Source: Omphiscola glabra | Taxonomy: Eukaryota > Mollusca > Gastropoda > Lymnaeidae | Direction: 5' to 3' | DNA length: 64,000 nt | Assembly (NCBI GenBank): GCA_964017045.1 | Contig: OZ024794.1 | Span: 26,303,427-26,367,426, forward strand | Part shown: positions 46,519 through 58,194 of the stretch, piece by piece | Layout of the letters: every line of letters begins with the position of its first letter | How positions within the stretch are numbered: the first letter of the stretch is position 1 | Notes under the pieces: generated by a model | The model's database searches: none | Told to the model about the DNA's origin: nothing | Seen by the model: the letters and a program-made list of their open reading frames with translations, nothing else | Program-made: the position numbers and the translations under genes

Positions 46519-47018
46519 ACAGCTCCAAGATATGCTTGTGTCTACAGCTCCAAGATCTGCTTGTGTCTACAGCTCCAAGATATGCTTGTGTCTACAGCTC
46601 CAAGATATGCTTGTGTCTACAGCTCCAAGATATGCTTGTGTCTAAAGCTCCAAGATATGCTTGTGTCTACAGCTCCAAGATATGCTTGTGTCTACAGCTC
46701 CAAGATATGCTTGTGTCCACAGCTCCAAGGTCTGCTTGTGTCCACAGCTCCAAGATATGCTTGTGCCCACAGCTCCAAGATATGCTTGTGCCCACAGCTC
46801 CAAGATATGCTTGTGTCCACAGCTCCAAGATATGCTTGTGTCCACAGCTCCAAGATATGCTTGTGTCTACAGCTCCAAGATATGCTTGTGTCCACAGCTC
46901 CAAGATATGCTTGTGTCTACAGCTCCAAGATATGCTTGTGTCCACAGCTCCAAGATATGCTTGTGTCTACAGCTCCAAGATATGCTTGTGGCTACAGCTC
47001 CAAGATATGCTTGTGTCC
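46519..47018 (+). repeat. 25-bp minisatellite, exactly 20 units
   Basis: Unit ACAGCTCCAAGATATGCTTG followed by TGTCT or TGTCC. The array is exactly 500 bp with no length variants. Since 25 is 1 mod 3, all three forward frames read the same 25-residue cycle without stops, giving forward open frames of up to 215 codons (46501-47148). TGTCT units create a TAG on the reverse strand while TGTCC units do not. The frames are best explained by the repeat and not by a gene. Confidence 0.95.
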
Positions 47019-48495
47019 GGACATTCTGCGATTTGAGCTGGCTAACATAAGTTACTCCAAAATCCGAATAACAATTTTATATTCCTCCTTGTTAATGAAG
47101 GTACACTTTAAAACTATTTTAAATATCGTACACCATGTAACAAAGTGAGCTCTGGAGATATGTAAAGACATACGTTTAACAAGACTTTTAAAAAAAAAAA
47201 AAAAATATGTTTAATGACATTTTTATGACGACAGAAATGTCCCATTCCCCAAAATGTCACTTGAAAGTCTTTATTTAACAGCCATAGTCTTAGAGTTGTT
47301 CGCGAATACATTTTTTCTGGGATTAAAAACGTCAGACGCGAAAATGACATCAGCGTATTTAAGTTTGAGAACCACTGTAAGGCCGTATCGGGAGGTATTG
47401 AGGGGGATGAAACACATGCAGGCCCCGCTCTGAACGCTGCTCTGAAATAACAGCCCGCCAAAGGTCCCGGCCGCTCTAGTCAGCAAACACAACTAACTCG
47501 CCGGGCCTGTTTCAACAAGATGCTCCACTCTTCCGGAGTGTCAAGAGTTGATTCCCATCGCGCCCAGCTCCCCGTCTGATATTTGGGTGAATTTGTCGGA
47601 ATGATTGGATTCCCGGCACAGCTTGGGCCGTGCAATTGTCAAGAGTGCTATTTTTCTTTAGACAGCTCCTTCGTGATAGAAAGAAATGATGGCGCATTTT
47701 ATATATATACATATTTTGTTGTTGTTGTTGTTGTTAATAGTAATTTGGAATGAACCATTTTCTTTTTAAAAAAGGGAACTCCTGCATCCAGCTTATGACG
47801 TCATGAACTCGAAAAAAAAGCCCCCAGCTCCCCCCCCCCCCCCCCCCGAACAATGATGTCACAAAATAGTTGTTAAATATGTCTATATGTTTTTATTTGG
47901 TATTCAGACTTCTCTTTGAGATCGGGAAGTCTTGCTACCGACTAAATTTAAAGGAACAGCGGAAAACTCAAACAAGGATTTTCAAGAGTGAAAAAAAATA
48001 TGTACGAGCAATGAGAAAAAAAAACAAATAGCCCTGTTCTTGGATCAATAAAAATATCTTATTTTATCTTATACATTTGGAAAGAAAAAGAGGGTTGTGG
48101 GGGGGGGGGGGGGGGGGGGGGTAACAAATCTATGGTATTTATACATTTTTTTGTTTTTTTTGTTGTTGTTGCTAAAATTAGCAGTTATTTTTAACCCCCC
48201 CCTTTTCCCCACACACACCCACCCCCGATCCCAGCGCAGTGTAACAGGTCATTGGAAGATTTCTAGAGACAGTTCATCAGAATTGTGTATTGTAGACTTG
48301 TTGGGCCTCTTTCGGCGTCTCTTGTAATACAAGGATCCGCTTCTGGTGGGAGTGGTGACTCTTCCTACTCTTGCATTCTTCTCACTCTCTCTCTCGCTCT
48401 CTCTTTCTCTCACTCTCTGCTCTCTCTCTCTCTATTTCTTTCTACTTCATTCATTCAATCACTCAATTTCTTATTCTCATTCCTCACCCTTTCTT
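47019..48495. other. Intergenic DNA with long homopolymers
   Basis: Includes a C-run of about 17 (47831-47847), a G-run of about 23 (48099-48121) and a CT tract (48380-48445). A unique GC-balanced patch at 47460-47690 is a conserved-element candidate. No gene recognised. Confidence 0.45.
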
Positions 48496-48499
48496 TCGC

Positions 48500-48858
48500 G
48501 TTCCCTAACGATCCCCCGCGTTCCCTGGTGTTCTCTAGCGTTCCCTGGTGTTCTCTAGCGTTCCCTGGTGTTCTCTAGCGTTCCCTGGTGTTCTCTAGCG
48601 TTCCCTGTTGTTCTCTAGCGTTCCCTGGTGTTATATAGCGTTCCCTGGCGTTCTCTAGCGTTCCCTGGCGTTCTCTAGCGTTCTCTAGCGGTCCCTGGCT
48701 TCTCTAGCGTTCCCTGGTGTTCCCTAGCGTTCCCTGGCGTTCTCTAGCGTTCCATGGTGTTCTCTAGCGTCCCCTGGTGTTCACTAGCGTTCCCTGGCGT
48801 TCTCTAGCGTTCCCTGGTGTTCCCTGGTGTTCTTTAGCGTTCCCTAGTTTTCTTTAAA
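48500..48858. repeat. 20-bp minisatellite, about 18 copies
   Basis: Unit GCGTTCCCTGGTGTTCTCTA, with GGTG/GGCG alternatives and a few 10-bp half-unit duplications near 48670-48700 and 48810-48830. Confidence 0.95.
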
Positions 48859-48859
48859 A

Positions 48860-50835
48860 ATATTATCAGTCGATATCATGATCTACCAGTCTCCATTGAC
48901 TCCCTCCGTCTCCCCTCCCTGCCCCCCCCCCCCACCTTCAAGGTATCATCCGACAGGGCTCGTATACTGTCACGTGTGCAAGGATCGTATTTAGGATAAG
49001 AAGCAGACGCAACGACACGGTTGAAGACCTCCGGAGAATCTGACGCAGGCAGCCCTAGCATAAGGTACATTCAAAAGTTTAATGTCTAAACAAAACAAGG
49101 AACGGAAGAAATAGTTTCACCAAACATCCACTCCCTTGCCCATACCAGCACCCCGTGCTCGTGAATGAGGCCCCCCCCCCCCCCCAGACACATACACACA
49201 CACACAAAAACTCAGGATCTAGGTCTTGTGAGTTGCGTGACGCCACCGTAGCGTAAAACACGAGGAGACCGAGGGCGAGTTACGTCTCAAGCATGTACAG
49301 CCAGCGCGTGAAGACAGCCCGCGTGACAACCATGGGAACTAAAGTAAACAAGCCCATATGACGGTTTGAGATCTAGGTTGGTTTTATAGAAGATTCTCAA
49401 ACTCAGCGGCAGTGTCACACGTAAATGAGAAATCTATACCGTGTACAAGATCAGGATTATAGTCAAATGTTGTTGTTTTTTAAAAACTTTATTTCTTTTC
49501 AAATGGTATCCTTAATCCGAGGTTTATCTTTTGTCGATTGTAATTCATGTCTGCCACAGAATATTGTCAACAGAAAAGTGTTAACTGAGTAGAGAAAGTT
49601 AAAGGAGTCAAACACACCAACACACACAGAGGAAGAGAGAGAAAGAGATTGATAGAGAGAGAGAGAGAAAGAGAGAGAGGAGAGAGATTGAGAGAAAGAT
49701 GAAGAGAGAGAAAATGATTTTCGGTGAGAGATGGAGACATAGAGTGAGGGGGACAGAGAGAGTGGAAACTAAGAGATAGGACGAGAAGGAGCAGGGAGTG
49801 GGTAGAAGAGAGAAAACAGAAGTAAGAAATAATTATGCACACTGCAAAGACGTTGGTTGTTTTAGAAGAGGAAAAAACACCTTTAAAATGACCTCTCTTT
49901 AAAAAAAAATGACACCAAATATTATGGCGTCTCGTGTACAAGTTTTAACGACACATTTCCCTCCCCTGGAAACACCCCCATGATGCATTGCGGGGCTGAG
50001 GATCGCGATCCATCGCCATGTGGAGGGGAAAACAGCTTGATTGATTTCTGGAGGGCGAAAACACGATCTGCTGTGACACAACGCCTGCTTCCACCAGCTC
50101 GAGGTATGCACGTCAGTGGGGCCCCCGCGACCGTGAGCAATGCTCCTGTCTACTCACACCCTCGGATTAGACTCGACGCTTGAGCATTTAACTGCGCTGG
50201 GCCGTGAAATGGCTGCGATCTGTCGCTGGCTGGCAGATTGCTGGCTAGAAATGGCTCACCATTAGGGAGGGAAAGAGGGGAGGGTTGCGCTCCCGAAAGA
50301 GTGATGTTTGTCTTATGGGGGCCAAACCTTACAGCAACGGGAGGAATGTGTCTCTTGTTAGAATGCCTTCACTCAAATCTAAGCGTTATCTACACCGCTG
50401 TAAACCCAAGGAAGTGGGGGTGGGAAAGGAAGGGGATTTTTCTGGTTAATGAGAGTGACGTCGGGGTGCGTGACGTCACCGGTTCTGCGGACGTAGCCAC
50501 GGGCTATAGAGGAGCAATTTGGGGAGCGTGCAGACGGTCATTTTCTAAGGATGAGCAGGCGTGAGATTGATTGTTTTCGGGCAAATTGTCTTGTCACTCG
50601 TGCTGACACAAATTGGTCGATTTTTAACGCTACTTGAGCCAATTACGAGGGCTCAAGTGCAGACGAATAAAAATGCCTTCACGAGAGGAATCTGGGGGTT
50701 AAAACTGGAGAGTGTGCTGTGTGAAATGTTATCTTCAATCAATGCTGACAGTTTGATGATCGGCCGGCATTGGTTAAGTGTTTCGCGAGAGCCTGGTAAG
50801 AAACGTCCATATGGCCACGCCATCGCTCCGTTTTC
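48860..50835. other. Intergenic DNA, GA tract and candidate conserved patches
   Basis: C-runs at 48922-48932 and 49171-49185; a GA-rich tract at 49628-49800. Repeat-free GC-balanced patches at 49920-50240 and 50440-50820. No confident exon. Confidence 0.4.
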
Positions 50836-50839
50836 TTTA

Positions 50840-51065
50840 ACTTTTTCATATGATGTCTTTAAGTGTCATATGATGTCTTTAAGTGTCATATGATGTCTTT
50901 AAGTTTAATACGAGGTCTTTAAGTTTCATATGATGTCTTAAAGTTTCATCATATGATCTTTAAGTCTCATATGATGTCTTAAAGTTTCAGATGATGTTTT
51001 CATGTTTCATATGATGTTTTTAAGTTTCATATGATTTCTTTAAATTTCATATGACATCTTTAAGA
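50840..51065. repeat. ~20-bp minisatellite with CATATG core
   Basis: Unit TCATATGATGTCTTTAAGTT, about 11 copies, increasingly diverged to the right. The CATATG palindrome is retained in most copies. Confidence 0.93.
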
Positions 51066-51254
51066 TATTTTTACCGCATTTCAGCGGATGATTAAAAGTT
51101 CAAGCAAAATCGGTTAATTTTTAAGATGTCAACCACGCCAAATTGTTTATTGTGATCTCATAATAAGCGACCCCTCATGGTCGCTTAACAAAGACTACTA
51201 CGATCAAATCACGCTAAACCCTTTTCTGAACGGTCTGGCAAATTAAATTTCCTT

Positions 51255-51540
51255 GTTAAACAACCCATCTCTACTAAAACCATCCGTGATAAAAATAAAA
51301 AAAACATCTCTGCTAAAACCATCCGTTTTAGACAACCACATCTCTGCTAAAACCATCCGTGTTAGACAACCCATCTCTGCTAAAATCATCCGTGTTAGAC
51401 AACCCATCTCTGCTAAAACCATCCGTGTTAGACAACCCATCTCTGCTAAAATCATCCGTGTTAGACAACCCATCTCTGCTAAAACTATCCGTGTTAGACA
51501 ACCCATCTCTGCTAAAATCATCCTTTTTTAAGCAACCCAT
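51255..51540. repeat. 33-bp minisatellite with 66-bp dimer structure
   Basis: Unit GACAACCCATCTCTGCTAAA plus ACCATCCGTGTTA. In the regular core (51355-51520) units alternate AAACCATC and AAATCATC, so the true repeat is a 66-bp dimer. As 33 is a multiple of 3, several frames stay open on both strands; no coding evidence beyond that. Confidence 0.95.
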
Positions 51541-51544
51541 CCAT

Positions 51545-52470
51545 GGTAAATCAAAACAAAATAGCCAGTAAGTGCAGTTTCATGGCGAGACGTAAAGAGA
51601 AGAGTCGTCACCCTTTGGAACTATAAGGAAAGTGCACTTTTGGCGAAAGGAAATGGTTGTCTGGCTAAATCTTGATTAAAGGATTTCCCCCAGAAGTACA
51701 GCAACACTGGGGTAGTCCCTCTTCAAAGTGTGCCCTTTCAGTTATCTTGGCCACTTACGCTATGAACCAGCTTTTAAAAAAAACGCAAAGGAGAAATGTA
51801 AGTTAATAATAAATGATCACGCGACCCTGGGAGAAAACATTTTAGAATAATATTAATTCTGACTTGTCACGGGGAAAAGAGATGAATTTAGGGGAGGCGA
51901 ATGTGACACAAAAACAAAAACCACGAAGCAATCTCAGTCTGCTTTCGACCCAGGCACCCGATACGCGCGTCTGTTGGTTTTATTTGTGTGGGACAGCGGT
52001 TCCAGCGTCATTTTCTCATTCCGTATTGTAAGCATATCGCTACCAAACACAACCTGGGCGCCTCTGTTAAACACAACGCGAGTATCGGATGCCGTAGCTT
52101 ATTATTATTTTATTCGAAAAAATTATGTTGCAATTTCTTTGACCAAGGAAACCTGTTTTAACGATGCTGGGGGGGGGGGGGTGGAAAAGGAAATCAGCAA
52201 CTTAGCAAACCAAACGTGCTCAGTTGATTATCGTTTTATTTAATTTTTTTAATTATAATTTTTTTTTTGTATTAAACCAAACCGGCAAGAAACGAAACAA
52301 CAAACAACGAGTTGTCGATCTTTTGTGAAGAGGTCTTTATGAAGAACACGAGTGTAAAGTGTTGCATTGGGTAAAGAAGACGAGATTGACGTCAAGTAGA
52401 GAGTTGACGTTTTGTGATCTGGGGAAACTTAATTTTTCCTGGATATATACTACTCCGACTAAAACGTCAG
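51545..52470. other. Intergenic DNA, no gene recognised
   Basis: Unique sequence with a G-run at 52169-52181 and a T-run at 52259-52269. Confidence 0.5.
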
Positions 52471-52477
52471 GTGCAAA

Positions 52478-52690
52478 ACTCCAACCGGACCCGTCACTCC
52501 AACTGGACCCCTCCACTCCAACTGGAGCACATCACTCCAGCTGGACCCCCATCACTCCAATAGGACCCCATCACTCCAACTGGACCCCCATCACTCCAAA
52601 TGGACCCCATAACTCCAACTGGACCCCATCGCTCCACTTGGACCCCATCACTCCAACTGGACCCCATCACTCCAACTGGACCCCATCAAT
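52478..52690. repeat. 17-18-bp minisatellite, about 12 copies
   Basis: Unit ACTCCAACTGGACCCCATC with an extra C in some units, which switches the reading frame between copies. One forward frame stays open and reads as a Pro/His/Asn/Trp-rich repeat, an artefact. Confidence 0.93.
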
Positions 52691-53014
52691 CTTTAAAAAA
52701 ACTTTTTTTTTTTTTAAAATGTATTTATATTATTTAATCCTGGTTTAAAGTGGAATGATAAATATATGGTTCTGACTCGCGAGACAAGAGTTGGTCAAAT
52801 GCCAAGCTCCCTACCTCGAACCCTGCATTTCTGGCAAGTACATGACTATCATTACCAGTTTTGAGTTGTTTTGTATCTCACACTTTAGGACCAGGTTTCT
52901 GGGTCAAAAAATGAATACCATCGCTACAAATATTTAAATATTAAAAAATTACTAAAGCATGAAATTTTGTAAGCCATTATTTGGATTTTACGGTTCGCTC
53001 CCTTTGGATGAAAA

Positions 53015-53335
53015 TCTTTGCCAGACTTTGGAGTTAAACAAATTGGTTCACTTCGACTGACTCTAAACACAAATCTTTGCCGGACTTGGAGTCCAGCACC
53101 TTGGTTCACTACGACTGACTCCAAATACAAATCTTTGCCGGACTTCGAGTCCAGCACCTTGGTTCCCTTCGACTGACTCCAAAGACAAATCTTTGCCGGA
53201 CTTGGAGTCCAACACCTTAATCCACGTTGACTTGACTCCCCCGTCTGAGTAGACAAATCTTTGCCGGACTTGGAGTCCAACACCTTAATCCACGTTGACT
53301 TGACTCCCCCGTCTGAGTAGACAAATCTGTTTGTT
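53015..53335. repeat. 58-bp tandem repeat changing to a 66-bp unit
   Basis: Units contain AAATCTTTGCCGGACTTGGA then GTCCAGCACCTTGGTTCACT. The first three units are about 58 bp; the last two swap their spacer for CCACGTTGACTTGACTCCCC plus CGTCTGAGTAG and are about 66 bp and almost identical. A spacer replacement followed by duplication is visible. Confidence 0.93.
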
Positions 53336-54415
53336 ACTACAGGAGATCATTGCCTCCTCGTTCACTCCCTGCAATTTGAACATTCTGCGCAGGGACAATA
53401 TTTTGAAGGTAAACATCACAACGTGTGTAAAGTGTACCACATTAGGTCCATGCGTTAAGACGTGATCATTCTATATGTTCATCAAATGTACCTGCGCGTC
53501 GACGTGTTTAAACATTTCAAACAAAAAAAAACACACACTCAAACACCATCACACATTTTTTCCCCCCTTTTTCCAAATACCTTTTCTTCTATCACCTCTA
53601 AACATAAAAACAACAACAAAAAAAAGAAATACCACAATTTCTCCTCATCGAATGCTCTTTCCTGGAGATAAGACATTCGGGTCGGAAATTAAGAAAGTAT
53701 AGCTTTTTATTTACGTATGGTTTTTTTTTTCTTCCCTTTTTTTTGTCGCTTGATCCTTAGCCTTAAGCCTGACGCAGAAATGTTGGAAATGGAAGGATAA
53801 CTATTTAACACGTTTTGATAAATTTCTTTTAAATATAAACATTACTTACGCTGAAAGCTGCAGACGATACAACACTGAAATTCCTTTCAATTTTTTTTAT
53901 TTTCATTTTTTCACTTTTTTTTTTTTTTTTTTGGTTGCTTATTTCTCTAACGGTTAATCTTTATTTGAATCTCATCACTACGAAGATGGTCTCAGAGAGG
54001 GTATCAGTTTTGTCCCGAACGCAGCGTGATCTAAATCACTTTCACAGACCAACGGTGGCGAGTACAACCGCCCTGCCGGCCCCCCTCCCTCACCAACCCC
54101 CCCCCCCCCCAACCCAACTCCCACCCTTAAAGTTGCTTCTTTGCGCAGAGCAACTGTCGCGTTTAATCTCAGCCTCAATCGCGGCGTCCGGAAATTCCCG
54201 GTTTCTTATCTTATCAAAAAGTGGGAGCAGTTAATTTTTTCGGTCGGCGAAATGCCCTCGGCTGGTGCGATGCTATCGCGTGATTACATGAGATTGTCCG
54301 CCTTGAAAAGTCATTGGAACCGTTTAAAAACGAAAGGACGGCGGAAATATAAAAGTTGAAGTAAACCACTCCGCTGCTTCCAATAGTTATTGAAAGAAAT
54401 GTTTCACTATTTCTG

Positions 54416-54460
<45 letters not shown>

Positions 54461-55030
54461 TTCTTGAAAATTTTAATATTCATTTTTTTTATTTGTATAA
54501 TGGCTTGCTGGAATTTTCTTTGAATGGCCCTTGGGAGACAGGAGTCGATAAGCCCGTCTGAAATAAATCATATTAAAAAGCTGATACGCGTTGACATCAG
54601 GAGGTCAGGAAACATCTATGGCCGTCCTCGGACGACAAGCGTGTGTCATCGCCGGTAAAGCGAGACGCAGCGAAGTGACGAGTGTGGTGTCGGCAGTTGG
54701 GGCGGAAATATAGACTTGCAAAACATACACGTGTACGCAACGCCGGGCCGACAAAGATTAATTTCAATGGTGGCTCAACTCCTTTGATGGCATTTCCAGT
54801 CATTACTCACAAGTGACCATTTTTTTTTATTATCTTTTTGGAATTTGTAAATAAAATTCTTTGAAGATGCCTGAGGTATTTGAGAATAATAAAAAAAGTA
54901 AGATAAATCTTAGTCTGTAAAACTAGTACGTCACTGACTCCCGCCAAAACACTTGTAATTCTTATCCGTGTCCGGACTGTAGGTATGATGCATACAATAT
55001 ATCTTATATCTTCACGCACAAAGGGCTATC
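53336..55030. other. Intergenic DNA, no gene recognised
   Basis: Contains a run of about 42 T (54418-54459), a C-run at 54098-54110, and GC-balanced unique patches at 54120-54350 and 54580-54790. Confidence 0.45.
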
Positions 55031-55038
55031 TTCTAATG

Positions 55039-55225
55039 CAGTGGTTTTCAAACTTTTTAATGCCGCGACCCTTTAATACAGTTCCTCGTGTTGCGGCGAC
55101 CCCACGCCACAAAATTATTTTCGTCGCTTCTTCATAACTGTTGAGTCGGATGGTCTTAGGCGACCCCCTGGGAAAGGGTCGTTCGACCCCCATAGGGGTC
55201 GCGACCCACAGGTTGAGAAGCGCTG
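55039..55225. mobile_element. SPIN-like hAT MITE, copy B
   Basis: A 187-bp element starts CAGTGGTTTTCAAAC and ends GGTTGAGAAGCGCTG. Inside, CCGCGACCCTTTAATACAGT, GTTGCGGCGACCCC, CACAAAATTATTTTCGTCGC, TTCTTCATAACTGT, GGTCTTAGGCGACCCC and GGGTCGTTCGACCCCCATAG occur in the order known for SPIN non-autonomous elements. Flanking 8-mers TTCTAATG and TTCGATGG agree at five of eight positions. The interior is deleted relative to longer SPIN copies. Confidence 0.88.
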
Positions 55226-55233
55226 TTCGATGG

Positions 55234-56100
55234 GGCGACACGATCTCTTAATAAATGGATCACCGGGGAGGGGGGGGGGGGAAGCAAGCAAATGGTCGCA
55301 CATTGAATTTTTTTTTAAGGCGTACAGGGCGATCAATGTATTTGGAACAATGCCGTGTTTTAGCACGAAAAGATGGTCAGATTCAGGGCTCTCTGTAATT
55401 AATTTGGCGCATTATTATTATTTATTTTTTTTTGCATGAGAGGGTCGGGGCCCATTTGAGTAAGGCGTGAAATGAAACAAGCAAATTTTTTTTGCAATGA
55501 AATACTATAAATAATATGCACGAATGAGCTTAATTTTCATAGTGTGAAATTTTGAGGAAGATCCTTTTCGAATGTTTAATTTTTAGCAAGCTTGTTTTTA
55601 AAAGAAGGGAGATCTTTTTAAATCAGAGTAATATGGTTTTATGTTTAGAATGTGCTTGCTTGAATTAACTTATACGCGCCCGTGTCTATGAAATATGGTT
55701 TTGTGTATCCTGACCTTACAGGTCGCGTGCTTGCGAACACTCGCGTAGTTTTGAGTGGTCACTGGTCAGTTCTATGTCAATTCAGAAAATCTTTCATTTT
55801 AAAGTTTCCTTACATGATAATGCAGCGTTGTTCAAGTGAGTTCTCGTGTTAGTTGTATCGTATAAAATCACACGGTTTACACACAGACTTGCCTGTACCT
55901 GCTGGGGGGGGGGGGAGGAGGGGGTGTGATCATGAAAATGGTGTAGATAAAGAGACTCGACGTGCACTCATCTGGCATCAACCTTGCCCGGAGGTGACGA
56001 GATCAATCGTTTTTAGCGTACAACGAAAATACAGATTGTTTTAAAGGTGACAAGCAATCGGCAGAGGCGGCACTGAGCTATTAAAGCAATCCCTTTGTAT
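55234..56100. other. Intergenic DNA, no gene recognised
   Basis: G-rich run at 55266-55281 and 55902-55923; otherwise unique AT-rich DNA. Confidence 0.5.
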
Positions 56101-56103
56101 ACT

Positions 56104-56267
56104 AGTCGCGCAGGAAGAGGGTGGCCGGGGGGGGGGGGGGGGCACGCAGGACTTCTTCTCTTTATATATAGGGGTAGCGTTTTCGGCCAACTGCATAGGA
56201 TTTCGAGAAAGGGAGCCGAGAAAATGCTGGCGCTACGCGGGAGGCACTAACCATAGATACGCCACTG
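56104..56267. mobile_element. MITE, CAGTGGCGCAGG subfamily, copy at 56 kb
   Basis: Left end is altered (TAGTCGCGCAGGAAGAGGG) but the body shares ACTTCTTCTCTTT, TAGGGGTAGCGTTTTCGGCC and GCTACGCGGGAGGCAC with 43401-43587, and the right end is GATACGCCACTG. A second ATACGCCACTG lies at about 56318-56328, suggesting a further fragment. Confidence 0.6.
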
Positions 56268-56334
56268 ATATTAAGTTTAAAAAAAAATTATCTTTCATTT
56301 ACAACACTTTAAATTTGATACGCCACTGAATCTT

Positions 56335-58190
56335 TTTGTATTTGCATATGTTATATCGTTGTGATTTCATTTAGGTGCTAGAACAAATGCGCTGCATAGA
56401 AGCTTCCATACCCTTTAGATTAATCCACACGACTATAAAAAGGAAAAACGAAAAAAATAGACCTTCCTGTCGCAACAACTAACGTTATACGTGCTATCAT
56501 CCCATAGCGATCGTCTTTGTGCCAGCAACCTGTCTACTGCAGGTATTGAGATACACGATAGACTTTTTTTTTGTCTCCGCCAATGGAAGAAATCATCGTC
56601 GAGGTGATGGAAGTCAATTGCATTCCCGGTAATGTTTCTTCACAATTACAGAAATCAGCCTCCCCCCCTCCCCCCCCCCCCCCCCCCCGGATTTTTATAC
56701 CTGTCTTCTATATGGGATGAAATGTTAAGGAAATAATTACAGTTGTAATCTTTAAGCTAAATCCCCTGTCGGGTCATCAGGTGCGTGTGCATTTCATTGC
56801 AGCGATAAGGATGATTCTGTCCTCTTTATTTTTTTTTTTTTTTTTTTTAATTCCAACGAAGTTTCAAAACTTAATTTTTTTTAAACCAGACAGAAACAAA
56901 GTAAAGAGGAATGGAAAGGAAGTGACTTGAAGTAAAATGTAAAAACCCAATCAGGAAAGAGACATGGCGTTCTGGTTTTTGCGCCCACTCCTATTTTTTC
57001 TTTTTTAGGTAGGATTTATATATATATATACATACATATATATATATTTATTTTATGTAAATTTAATTTATACTTATTTAAATGTTTTGTTGTTGTTGCA
57101 CTGATGAAGGCATGTGCCGAAACGTCTACTTATGTATGATGTAAAATTATTACTAAAGCTTCACATATATTGCTATATTGACACAGATTGTTCGTGTCTA
57201 ATTAATCGATTTTAAAGCTTTATCGCAGTCCAACACTTTTATAATTAGTTATTGAAAAACAAATGGAAATAAGTTAAAACACTATTGCGTCGCATGTAGG
57301 CAGGAGCCGTCACTTGGGCCTTGCAACCCTAAATGGGTGGTGGTGGGTGGGGGGGGGGGGGGCTCAGATATTGAAGGGGTCCAAATTTGTGTAAAAACTA
57401 ATAACTTTGTATGAAAGGGCACAATACCTAAATGGGGTGGGGGGAGTTGGGGGGGGGGGGCGCAGGTTACATCTAAAAGTGAAGCGAAGGCTTTGCGTGT
57501 AAGTGCAAAAGTAGTACACTTGGATTCCATGTCATTATAAAATAAAATCACAGAGTCCATATCCCTGCTCTATAAAACAAACCAACAGGGTGCTGCCCGT
57601 TTTCCCCGCCCTGATTTATTTACCAACAGCTGAAGATCCTGCACCCAACAAAGGAAACCTTTAAGATTTAAGATCTTTTCCTTTTTTAAAGCATTTTTAT
57701 AGGACCATCCACACAACAAAAAAAATTCATTTACGAAACGTGCGCCTCTTCATTCCCTTATCGCACAGTGTTATCAAATCCTCGGGTTTTTTACGTTTAA
57801 GGACTTCATTTGGATGGGGGCCCCCGTTTGGTTTGTGGATCTGATGATGTGGAAAATCTCGCCTCGGATGCGACCAAGCGTTCAATGGGGGTGTTGATGT
57901 TTGTTTAACTTCCAATTTCTTACCCCCAAAAAATCTCAACCGTTGTCAATTAATGTCAAAGACTCGTGGAAATGGGCGCGGTATCAAGTCGAGTTATCTC
58001 TCTTTCAGCTCTGCTTGATCTGTGGGCCAGAGTTTTGGCCCTTTGCTTTACCTCCATGTCGCCGGGCGGAGAGATAAGCCGCAGCTTCCAGAATTGTGGA
58101 TAATCGCTTGTGTACTGTAGAGAGGTTCTCAAAATGTGTTAGGATCATACTAGGCATAGAGAATAAAAACAATAATAATGATCATGAAGG
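56335..58190. other. Intergenic DNA, no gene recognised
   Basis: Long C-run near 56659-56688, T-run near 56828-56848, TA tract near 57018-57048 and G-runs at 57349-57362 and 57449-57460. A unique patch lies at 57950-58110. The Penelope/hammerhead-like motif is given separately. Confidence 0.45.
57101..57142 (+). other. Hammerhead-ribozyme-like core, probably from a Penelope-like element
   Basis: CTGATGA (57101-57107) is followed by a GGCATGTGCC stem-II hairpin and GAAAC (57119-57123), the conserved hammerhead core order. ACGTC (57122-57126) can pair with GATGT (57138-57142) as stem III, leaving a GUA-type cleavage site. Stem I pairing is poor. Penelope-like retroelements are known to carry such motifs; this one is probably a decayed relic. 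Confidence 0.45.
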
Positions 58191-58194
58191 CTAA

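Noticed and set aside
46501..47148. 215-codon forward open frame
   Set aside because: It is created by the 25-bp tandem repeat, which is stop-free in all three forward frames; there is no domain or splice context.
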